Assembly (NCBI RefSeq): GCF_003390325.1
Contig: NZ_QUOK01000007.1
Span: 186,001 to 250,000, forward strand
Length of the DNA: 64,000 bases
Source: Rhodohalobacter sp. SW132
Lineage (GTDB): Bacteria > Bacteroidota > Rhodothermia > Balneolales > Balneolaceae
Direction: 5' to 3'
This document shows, in pieces, positions 27,703 to 36,148 of this stretch. How positions within the stretch are numbered: the stretch's first letter is position 1; every line of letters starts with the position of its first letter. Made by a program: the position numbers and the translations under genes. The notes under the pieces were generated by a model that searched no databases, was not told the origin of the DNA, and saw only the letters and a list, made by a program, of their open reading frames with translations.

Positions 27703-27740
27703 AAAAAAAAGCTCCTATCTGATGGTTCAAATAGGAGCTT
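27703..27740 (-). terminator. Intrinsic terminator, minus strand
   Basis: AAGCTCCTAT at 27710-27719 pairs perfectly with ATAGGAGCTT at 27731-27740 (10-bp stem, 11-nt loop). On the minus strand the stem is followed by a run of T (A-run at 27704-27710 on plus). It directly follows the tRNA-3'-end-like sequence at 27741-27763, as expected for a tRNA transcript terminator. Confidence 0.7.
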
Positions 27741-27763
27741 GTACCTCGGGCCGGGCTCAAATA
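27741..27763 (-). other. tRNA 3'-end-like fragment, possible attachment site
   Basis: Read on the minus strand, TTTGAGCCCGGCCCGAGGT resembles a tRNA T-loop and 3' T-stem plus acceptor strand, and it sits immediately before an intrinsic terminator. No complete tRNA cloverleaf is visible; sequence toward the integrase turns AT-rich at once. A 3' tRNA fragment beside an integrase gene is the classic form of an att junction. The matching full tRNA is not in the window, so this stays a hypothesis. Confidence 0.35.
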
Positions 27764-27926
27764 TATAATTACTTGAATTTGATTGACACCTGAAAACCCC
27801 TTTTAAACACTTTTAAAGCCGTTTCGTTCTGGTTGGGTTTCTCTCTATATTACTTTCGACAGCAAAAACCTTTACCTATACCTTTACCCTTTTTCCGGGT
27901 AAAGGCACATAACTTAAAAAGAAAGA

Positions 27927-29159
27927 ATGGCTCAAATCTCTGCAACACTTGCCAAGCATAAAAAAAATAACAAAGGTCACTGCCCGATTTATTTGAGAAT
28001 CTCAGATTCTCGATCAACAAAATACATTTCAATTAAAGAATCCATTTCAGAATCACATTGGAACGAAAACAAGTCATCTGTAAGAAAAAGTCATCCCAGA
28101 GAAGACGAACTAAACAATCTGATTCAGCAGAAACTGTCAATACTTCAAAGTATTTTAACCCGGTTAAAAACGGAAGAAAAGCTTTGCACTAGCCTGGCAG
28201 TAAAAAAAGCATACCAACAATATCACCAGCCAAAAAATCAAAAGAATGAGCTTTCCAATAATTTTTTCGATTTTTCTGACAAGACAATACAGAACTTAGA
28301 GAAGAAGAAGAAATTCTTTACACACCGGCGATATAAATCTGCATTTAAAAAGTTAAAAGCTTATTGCGATGACAATCTCCCCTACGATCAAATAACGGTT
28401 GGATTTCTCCGTGAATATGAAACACACCTGATTCAGAAGTACAAGAACTCTCCGGTGACGATACAATCAAATTTTAAAGTAATCAGGTCAATCCTTTATA
28501 AAGCCATTGACGAGGATGAATTTCCTCAGGAAAAGAATCCTTTTTTTAAGTTTTCACCCGCAAAAGGATCCTCTGAGTCGAATAAAAAATTAAGTCTTGA
28601 TGAGATTCAGAAGATTGAAAACCTTGAGCTTAAGGAGAGATCACTGATATGGAATACCAGAAATTATTTTCTCTTTTCGTTTTACTCAGCGGGAATACGG
28701 TTTAGTGATCTTGCAAAAATGAAAATCGATAACGTAAAAAACGGACGTCTTATTTATAAGATGAGCAAGACTGGTACAACAAAAAATATAAAGTTGATGC
28801 CGCAGGCCTTGAAGATATTGGATCAATATCCTGAAGACAATCCATATGGTTTCCTGTTTCCTGTCTTAGATGTTTCCAAAGATCTTTCTGATACAATGAT
28901 TCTTCACAGTGATATATCTTCAAAAAATGCTCTCATCAATAAAAATCTAAAGAAGATTGCTTCATCTGCCGAGATACAAACAAAAATTTCGTTTCACATG
29001 GCCCGACATTCTTTTGCTGATCTTGCAAGGACCCAAGGCTGGAGTATTTACGATATATCAAAAGCCTTAGGTCATAAAAATATTAAAGTGACTGAGCGGT
29101 ACCTGAAAAAGTTTGATTCTGATGGTCTTGATTCCAAAATGGATAGTTTGTTTAGTTGA
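27927..29159 (+). CDS. Tyrosine recombinase / integrase (Bacteroidota type)
   Basis: This 410-residue integrase has three parts: an N-terminal arm-binding domain with the CPIYLRISDSRSTKYIS pattern and SESHWNE (about 1-100), a SAM-like core-binding domain (about 110-215, with SPVTIQSNFKVIRSILYKA), and the catalytic domain (about 230-405). Catalytic residues are visible: Arg in FYSAGIRFSDLAKM, HMAR in SFHMARHSF, His in LGHKNIK, and the Tyr nucleophile in TERYLKKFD. It is full length. It marks the left edge of an accessory island and lies beside a tRNA-like 3' fragment. Confidence 0.92.
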   Translation: MAQISATLAKHKKNNKGHCPIYLRISDSRSTKYISIKESISESHWNENKSSVRKSHPREDELNNLIQQKLSILQSILTRLKTEEKLCTSLAVKKAYQQYHQPKNQKNELSNNFFDFSDKTIQNLEKKKKFFTHRRYKSAFKKLKAYCDDNLPYDQITVGFLREYETHLIQKYKNSPVTIQSNFKVIRSILYKAIDEDEFPQEKNPFFKFSPAKGSSESNKKLSLDEIQKIENLELKERSLIWNTRNYFLFSFYSAGIRFSDLAKMKIDNVKNGRLIYKMSKTGTTKNIKLMPQALKILDQYPEDNPYGFLFPVLDVSKDLSDTMILHSDISSKNALINKNLKKIASSAEIQTKISFHMARHSFADLARTQGWSIYDISKALGHKNIKVTERYLKKFDSDGLDSKMDSLFS

Positions 29160-29449
29160 TGAAATATAGTTCAGGGAGACATAATAGGAGGGAAGGCATT
29201 AAATTAAAATACAGGACTGTTTTTAATTAGTAGTGAGTATCGGTGAAGGGAGAATTTAATCTACTTTATTGAACCATCCTTAGCACATGATTCCTCTTTG
29301 TAGCGAATTTCATCTATGCGGATTTATCTGCACTGGCAGGCAGGGACTTTTTAAGAAAATATTTTCGATGTGTTTGTCGAGGGTCACGAGTATTACCCTC
29401 CCCATTTATTATTTCAGCAATTGATTGTAATTAACTAAACTAAAAAATT
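29160..29449. repeat. Intergenic region with a 27-bp dispersed repeat
   Basis: No gene is seen. GGATTTATCTGCACTGGCAG at 29320-29339, continuing as GCAGGGA to about 29346, recurs at 40217-40243 (two or three changes) and inverted at 40980-41006. Confidence 0.45.
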
Positions 29450-32167
29450 TCATTCTTTTATAAACAAACTATGTGAATCGCCTGCAGATATTTTTATAAC
29501 ACCTTCATCAATTTCAATTGGGATTATGTGATTACTCGTCGCTCCAACACCTAATTGACCTTTATCATTTAGACCCATTCCCCATAACTTCCCGTCACTC
29601 GTTAAATACAGGCTATGACTTTTTCCTGCGCTGATATCGATTACATCATTAGCTACTTCAACGGGTTCATTTATGTTATTTGTCGTACCATCTCCGAGTT
29701 TGCCATATTCATTATGCCCTGTTGAATACAGAGTACCATCACTTGATAAAATTAAACTGTGATCGTTACCAGCTGATACAAGATCTACATTACTCATTAT
29801 AAATACAGGGGATTGCGTTCGAACACTTACGTATCCAGCACCAAGTTGACCATCAATATTAAAGCCCATTCCAAAAAGTGTTCCTGTTGTCGAAATATAG
29901 AAACTGTGACGCCACCCTGCAGATATTGCCTTCACATTCAAAGCTATATTTACAGGTATAATACGATCATTCGTTGTACCATCGCCTAATTCACCTAACT
30001 CATTTCGCCCCATACCCCATAAAGTGCCATCCTCCCTCAGAAATAAAGTGTGCCGATAACCAACAGATACATCAACTACATTTTCAGCTATCTTTACAGG
30101 AGAAGTCCGATCTATAGCTGTGCCATCACCAAGTTGTCCAAAACTATTATCACCTAATGCCCAAAGAGATCCATCATTTTTAATGAACATGCTATGTAAT
30201 TGACCAATCACGGCTTTTGCAACATCATTTGTAATCACCACAGGTTTTCTCCAATAATATCCTGGTTGCTGATACCCAAGCTCACCCATAGTATTACTTC
30301 CCATTCCCATTAGAGTCCCATCATTTTTTACAAAAAAACTTGCATTAGTTCCTCCCGAAATAGAAGCCACGTTGGAAGTTAGCATTATCGGCTCATGTTT
30401 ATCGGTAGTAGTACCATCCCCCAACTGCCCCAATCGATTCGACCCCATCGCATACAAAACATCAGATTCAGGTTTGAATATTGCACTTATCTCTTTATTT
30501 GAATTTACCTCAAGTGAAATAGGATTATCTGTAGATTCAATATCTCCAGTCCACTCAATAAACTCCCACCCTACGGCAGCATTCGCAATTAGACGTACCT
30601 CGGATCCAAACAAATATCCATTTTCTGTTTCAGTTCCATTAATCAAAAATTCAGTAACTGTTCCCTCTCCCTCTGCAATTATTTCGACATCATAATCAAT
30701 GCGTGTAAACGCAGCTGATAAATGTATATCATTATGTACTTCTATTTCCAAAGGGTTTGCTACACTCTCGACATCTCCACTCCATGATGTAAAATTCCAT
30801 CCATGAGATGCTACTGCATTAAACTCAACTGAAGAACCGTGTTTATATAATCCTTCGTTATAATCACCATCAATTAATACTTCCCCAATTTCACCTTCTC
30901 CATTTATTGTAAGTGAAACTTCATAGTAAGCTTCTTTAAAAATCGCAGTAATGTTTTTCTCCTCTGTAACTTCAATCGTCACAGGATTATCACCTCCGTC
31001 CAAATCACCCTGCCAATGAGAGAATACCCAACCAGTTGCCGGGTTTGCAGTGAGTTTTACCTCCGTTTCATAAGGATAATCGGTAGATTTCGCCTGTATT
31101 ATGTCTTCAATTACTGAACCCTCGCCTTCTATGTTGACAGTCAAAGGGTAGTCTCTTCGTTCAAAGATTGCAGTAACATTTTTCTCACTATCAATCTCTA
31201 TCGCTACAGTTTTGCTTTTTCCTTCGAGATCACCCTGCCAATGAGAAAAAACCCATCCGTCTTTTGCATTAGCGGTAAGCTCTACTGTAGATTCATATTC
31301 ATAGGCTCCCTCATCTGTTTCACTTCCTGAGATCAAGTTTTCTGATACCGAGCCTTCACCTTCAATAGTGTAGTTGATGGCAAATGCATTCCTGACAAAT
31401 ACAGCCGTTATTGTCGTCTCTTCTGTAACCTCAATTTTAGCAGGATTCTCACTTCCTTCTAAATTACCCTGCCAATGAGAGAATTCCCAGCCGTTTGCTG
31501 GGGTTGCATTGAGTTCCACTACAGTCCCAAATGGATAATCCGTAGGCTTGGCATGAATAATCTCTTCACTCACAGTCCCTTCTCCTTCAATGGTGATCGA
31601 TAAAGGATATTCTCTTTTGACAAATATAGCCGTCACTTCTTTTGCTTCCTCTATCACTATTTCAATGGGATTATCATCCGTTTCAGAATCCCCCTTCCAG
31701 TGGGAGAACCTCCAACCTTGTTCGGGATTAGCTGTAAGCTCTACTATTGTACCTTCAGGATAATCCGTGGTCTTCGCCTGAACAACTCTTTCACTTACTG
31801 TGCCTTCACCTTCTGTATTGACTGTCAGTGGATATGTACGCTCAGCAAATAGGGCTACAATATCTTTATCGCTATCGATTGTGATACTGACAGGGTTCGT
31901 AGTTCCTGTATGATCTCCCTGCCACCCTTCAAATATCCACTTTTCATTTGCAGATGCTGTAATTTCTACCAAATCACCACTATTATACTCTCCACTGGCT
32001 GGACTTGCACTCCCGCCTTCTGCGGGATCTGCAATCACACTCAGATTATATTTAGTCTCCACATCCGGAGAAACTGGATTATTTGACGAGTTATCTGAAT
32101 CTGAGCATGAGACAGAGATTAAGAGCAAAGACGTAACGATGAACAGAATGTAAAATACTTTTTTCAT
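29450..32167 (-). CDS. Lipoprotein with seven InlB-B-like repeats and an RCC1 propeller
   Basis: This 905-residue protein has a lipobox (LLLISVSCSDSDN). Seven tandem modules of about 75 residues follow (about 42-565), each with a strand like YPLTVNIEGEGSV and a WVFSHWQGDL-type Trp core; this is the divergent InlB B-repeat. The C-terminal 340 residues hold seven RCC1-type repeats (MGSNRLGQLGDGTT, LGDNSFGQLGDG, MGRNELGELGDG, MGLNDKGQLGVG and others), enough for a closed seven-blade propeller. It has no T9SS tail, so it should be anchored by lipid. Stalk plus propeller suggests adhesion or ligand capture at the surface; the ligand is unknown. Confidence 0.85.
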   Translation of the reverse strand: MKKVFYILFIVTSLLLISVSCSDSDNSSNNPVSPDVETKYNLSVIADPAEGGSASPASGEYNSGDLVEITASANEKWIFEGWQGDHTGTTNPVSITIDSDKDIVALFAERTYPLTVNTEGEGTVSERVVQAKTTDYPEGTIVELTANPEQGWRFSHWKGDSETDDNPIEIVIEEAKEVTAIFVKREYPLSITIEGEGTVSEEIIHAKPTDYPFGTVVELNATPANGWEFSHWQGNLEGSENPAKIEVTEETTITAVFVRNAFAINYTIEGEGSVSENLISGSETDEGAYEYESTVELTANAKDGWVFSHWQGDLEGKSKTVAIEIDSEKNVTAIFERRDYPLTVNIEGEGSVIEDIIQAKSTDYPYETEVKLTANPATGWVFSHWQGDLDGGDNPVTIEVTEEKNITAIFKEAYYEVSLTINGEGEIGEVLIDGDYNEGLYKHGSSVEFNAVASHGWNFTSWSGDVESVANPLEIEVHNDIHLSAAFTRIDYDVEIIAEGEGTVTEFLINGTETENGYLFGSEVRLIANAAVGWEFIEWTGDIESTDNPISLEVNSNKEISAIFKPESDVLYAMGSNRLGQLGDGTTTDKHEPIMLTSNVASISGGTNASFFVKNDGTLMGMGSNTMGELGYQQPGYYWRKPVVITNDVAKAVIGQLHSMFIKNDGSLWALGDNSFGQLGDGTAIDRTSPVKIAENVVDVSVGYRHTLFLREDGTLWGMGRNELGELGDGTTNDRIIPVNIALNVKAISAGWRHSFYISTTGTLFGMGFNIDGQLGAGYVSVRTQSPVFIMSNVDLVSAGNDHSLILSSDGTLYSTGHNEYGKLGDGTTNNINEPVEVANDVIDISAGKSHSLYLTSDGKLWGMGLNDKGQLGVGATSNHIIPIEIDEGVIKISAGDSHSLFIKE

Positions 32168-32378
32168 GATTTTTCAGTGATGAATGAATAGCCGTTACAC
32201 ATGCATGTAGGCTAAAACCGAACCGAGTAGAATCAATAATATTTAGTTGAAATATAGTTATGATGATTCTGGTTGAGAGAATCGGGTGAATCTCCGTCAA
32301 AGCTGTATAGTAGTATATCTATTACGTAGCATTTAAAATTTATAGTGACTTGTTCACAATAATCCCTTCAAATCATGA

Positions 32379-35300
32379 TTACTTCAACAAAATCATTTTT
32401 TTCATAAAAGTATGCTCAGAGGTATTCATCCGAATCAGATAGATACCACTCGATAGGGAAGAGGCATCGAAGCTTACTTCATGAACTCCTGCTGCCTTAC
32501 TTGTATTCACCAATTGGGCTACTCGTTGACCTACCGAATTGAAAACCTCAACAGATACATCACTACTTTTAGGCAGTGAAAACGTAACGGTGGTGGTAGG
32601 GTTAAATGGGTTGGGGTAGTTTTGCTCAAGACTGTACTCTTTGGGCATGTCTGTAAACTCTGTTGAGGTAGTTATTTGAGTAGTGAATTGCAGAACCTCT
32701 GACCAGTCGCTATATCCACTATCGTTACCAGCACGGACTCGCCAGTAATAGGTAATTCCATCCTCAAGTTCATTGGCAACTTTATACTCCGTTGAAGATA
32801 ATTCCTGAATATCTAAGGTCGGATTTGAGAACTCGGGGTTGTCAGCCAACTGTAGATCATAATATTCTGACCGATTCGATTCAGACCAGGCAATCAGTGG
32901 AATTTTTGATACATCCTGTTCACCGTTTCCTGGCTTCCATGTGGGTATCTCAGGAACCCGTAGTTGGGTTTTGAATTCCCAGACTTCACTCCATGCAGTT
33001 TGTTGTCCGTCCACTGTAGCTCGCACTCGCCAATGATAAGATGTTGTGTCTGAAAGTAATTCGGAGGTATATGCTACAGATTCATGTTCCCGTACTGCGA
33101 TTACAGACGAAAATGTTGGTGAATCTGCTATTTCCAATTCATAATGATCCGCTTCATTTAAAGCACTCCATTTGAACTCAGTGGGTAACTCTGTATTTGT
33201 GGATTCATTCAATGGGAGTTCCAATTCAACTTGGTGAGATAGAGCAGGATTAACAAACTGCACAGATCTTGTTTCACTCCATTCCCCTTGAGTATTTTTA
33301 CCTGAAGCTTTCACGCGCCAATAATACGTATTTGCTTCAGTGATATTTAAGTCTACTGATAGTGTATCATCAGATTCATCTGTGAACTCTTGTTCACTTG
33401 ATTCAATTAGAAATTGCCCCGTATTAAGAAAGATGCTCTCTCCATTTGTAACTCCTACTGAAATATAATACGTGCCTTGTACGAATGTGGGAACAGAATA
33501 TTCAAACACCTCATCTAAATTTCTGCTTGATAAAACAGAATTATCAGGAGCAATTATCTTGACATTGTGAATCCCAAATCCTTCAGGATTGATAAATTTA
33601 AAATATGTAGTGGTATTTAATTCATTAACTGTGAAACTGAACCAAATTTCGTCAGTTACATTTTCTAAGCTTCCTCCAAATTTATCACCTCGCTTACCTT
33701 GTAGTGCGGATGTTTGACTGCCATTATCGGAAACATTTCCAATCTTTAGTTCACCGGATTTAGATAATGTTGTATCAATTGATAGGGTTGTAAATGAATT
33801 GCTCTCAGATAATTGAAATGTATAATTGTCCAATAAATCGATAGTAGACCAACTGAATTGAACCGTACCAGAATTTAACTCAGCCCCACGTTCAGGTGCT
33901 AAAAGACTGACCGACCCTTGAATAGGCGCAGACTTTGTCTGAATGCTTCTGGTTTCACTCCAATCACTTTCCCCATCAGAGTTTGAGGCTTTTACACGCC
34001 AATAATACTTCTTGTCGAAATCCAGATTTTCCACAGTTTGAGAAATATTCCAATCAGACTGCTTTTGAATAGTTTTCTGTTTTGAGTTCTGATCCTCTAT
34101 TGCTGAGATATCTACCAATGAATCAAAGTTTTCATCTAAAGAGATTTCCAAATTATAATCGTTAGCACCTTCTACAGGATTCCATAAAAATGTGACGGGA
34201 AACTCTACCACATCTTGATCTGCAGGACCAACCAATTTAGGTGATGGTAAAGCAAAAGCTGTAGTGAAATTCCAAACTTCGCTCCATTCTCCTGTCCCAG
34301 CCAAATTCCTGCCTCTAACTCTCCAAAAATATTTTGTGCCATATTTAAGCTTTCCAGCTAAATTAAAAGTACTATCCTGTATACCTGTTTCGCTTAAATT
34401 ACTTGCGCCAAAATTGATATCTGATGATATTTGAATTTCATAGTTATCTGCGTCAACAGCGTGCCAAATGAGAGTTGTATCTACGGGAACACTTTGCTCT
34501 CCTACATTAGGAAAGACATTTCCAATAGATGCTGGAGGTTCTGAGTTAGGTAACGCTATTGCTTCTACGTCCTGCCAAGCTAAAGCAGGATATCCTTCTG
34601 TAAGAACCCAGGTATTTTCAAAATCTAACTCTGACATATAGTAATAAGCAGATTCACCTTTCATTTCAGCAGTACGTAAACCTGTAACGTAAGTATTACT
34701 TCCAGTACCGTATGAAATTGGCAAAGGCTGATTTGAAGATTCAACATCCCAATAGCTGCTATAAATATTCCCTGAATGTCTTCTAATTAAACCTCCGCTT
34801 ATATTAGATCCTTCATGTGCGACACTATAGTTCCTTCTAACTCTTCCATTAGTATTTATCCAACCAACCAAGCCTGCACCATTTTTTATAATTCCATTGT
34901 AATATGAATCAATTAGAGTTCCTCCAGTATGTTCACCAACTAAACCATTACCAGAAGTTATTGTTGCTAATGAAAAGCTTTCAGTAATATTACTTCTGCT
35001 GTTTACATCACCCACTAAGCCACTCCCTCGGAATTTTCCTTTCGTAAAACAACGGTAAATATCGGAATTTGAATTAGTGCCAATTAAACCACCTATTCTA
35101 GTATATGATGAATCAATAATAGCACTTGAATATGAAATGGGAGAACTCTCGTTATATCCTATCAATCCTCCAGCAACATCATTTGAACTAACTATCCCCG
35201 TTACGTGTAATTCAGAGAGAGTAGAAAATTCAGAAAATCCTATCAAAATCCCCGTTCTTTTATCCCCAGATACACTTGCATTTGTAACAGAGATATTTTT

Positions 35301-35711
35301 TAAATGTGCATTTTTTATATAACCCAGTAAACCAACATATACTGATTCAGTCCTATTAATAAATAAGCTATCAATCACATAACCGTTTCCATAATAGCTA
35401 CCTGTAAACTGCTCAAACACATCACCAATTGGTTCGAAACCAGTGCTATCGTTCCACGCAACTGTTTTACTCGCATTAATATCTGCAATCTGAATAAAGT
35501 GACTATTTAGATGATTTTTAATTTCCTGGAGCTGCTCTACAGTTTCAATTTGATAGGGATCTACTTCAGTCCCGGAGCCTCCTGCGAATTGAGAAAGTGC
35601 TGTTGAAAACGTAAAAAAGGAGAGGGTCAAGAATAGTAGCAATATTCTCATCGAAGATAAATTTGATTCATGATTATTGATGAAATAGCGTCGTATGTCA
35701 AAACACTTCAT
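32379..35711 (-). CDS. Secreted GLUG / Fn3-like protein with T9SS sorting domain
   Basis: The longest frame has 1110 residues, but the Met at 35651 (MRILLLFLTLSFFTF...LSQ) starts a clean signal peptide and is the likely start. After it comes FAGGSGTEVDPYQIETVEQL, the usual lead to GLUG-motif regions (about 120-330, repeats like GGLIGTNSNSDIYRCF). Then follow several Fn3-like modules (YYWRVRAGNDSGYSDWSE and variants, about 400-1010) and a T9SS type A tail (EQNYPNPFNPTTTVTFSLP ... GIYLIRM ... MKKMILLK). It should be exported by type IX secretion and attached to the surface. A shorter paralogue lies at 49629-51830. Confidence 0.87.
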   Translation of the reverse strand: MKCFDIRRYFINNHESNLSSMRILLLFLTLSFFTFSTALSQFAGGSGTEVDPYQIETVEQLQEIKNHLNSHFIQIADINASKTVAWNDSTGFEPIGDVFEQFTGSYYGNGYVIDSLFINRTESVYVGLLGYIKNAHLKNISVTNASVSGDKRTGILIGFSEFSTLSELHVTGIVSSNDVAGGLIGYNESSPISYSSAIIDSSYTRIGGLIGTNSNSDIYRCFTKGKFRGSGLVGDVNSRSNITESFSLATITSGNGLVGEHTGGTLIDSYYNGIIKNGAGLVGWINTNGRVRRNYSVAHEGSNISGGLIRRHSGNIYSSYWDVESSNQPLPISYGTGSNTYVTGLRTAEMKGESAYYYMSELDFENTWVLTEGYPALAWQDVEAIALPNSEPPASIGNVFPNVGEQSVPVDTTLIWHAVDADNYEIQISSDINFGASNLSETGIQDSTFNLAGKLKYGTKYFWRVRGRNLAGTGEWSEVWNFTTAFALPSPKLVGPADQDVVEFPVTFLWNPVEGANDYNLEISLDENFDSLVDISAIEDQNSKQKTIQKQSDWNISQTVENLDFDKKYYWRVKASNSDGESDWSETRSIQTKSAPIQGSVSLLAPERGAELNSGTVQFSWSTIDLLDNYTFQLSESNSFTTLSIDTTLSKSGELKIGNVSDNGSQTSALQGKRGDKFGGSLENVTDEIWFSFTVNELNTTTYFKFINPEGFGIHNVKIIAPDNSVLSSRNLDEVFEYSVPTFVQGTYYISVGVTNGESIFLNTGQFLIESSEQEFTDESDDTLSVDLNITEANTYYWRVKASGKNTQGEWSETRSVQFVNPALSHQVELELPLNESTNTELPTEFKWSALNEADHYELEIADSPTFSSVIAVREHESVAYTSELLSDTTSYHWRVRATVDGQQTAWSEVWEFKTQLRVPEIPTWKPGNGEQDVSKIPLIAWSESNRSEYYDLQLADNPEFSNPTLDIQELSSTEYKVANELEDGITYYWRVRAGNDSGYSDWSEVLQFTTQITTSTEFTDMPKEYSLEQNYPNPFNPTTTVTFSLPKSSDVSVEVFNSVGQRVAQLVNTSKAAGVHEVSFDASSLSSGIYLIRMNTSEHTFMKKMILLK

Positions 35712-36148
35712 TTGACTAAAGAGAAAAGCAGATAATCACTCATTCTTATCTATCGCCAATAGATCGAGATTAGTATCGTATGATGTCTGTTTTTTTCCAA
35801 AAGCCGATACACAATATGGAAAAAATGAAATAATTGATATTAAAATATCTGAAGAAAGCAGTCTTTGAAGGCCCATTTACCCACCGCAAAGATCTCATTA
35901 TTTTCATCTGTTCCAGTAAAATTGAACCCAAAATTTACAGATAAGAACAGGTTGAACGTCAGCCTGCTCTCGTTAAGATTTCCAATCCTACACTCTCAGT
36001 AATAGTCAACCAGCTGGGTCATTACAATATGTAATAGGACGGGCGAAGACTCATGTAACTTTATCTCCATCAATAAACAATGAAAGTTAATTGCCCACTT
36101 TCTAGCATGTGGAAGCGCCGACAAGATGATTGACAGCGCCTCAGGCTT
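35712..36148. other. Intergenic region with a mini-ORF repeat fragment
   Basis: No gene is supported. Minus-strand sequence near 36068-36095 encodes a YLLMEIKLHES-like piece, matching the end of the mini-ORF at 41149-41298. The rest shows nothing I recognise. Confidence 0.3.
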
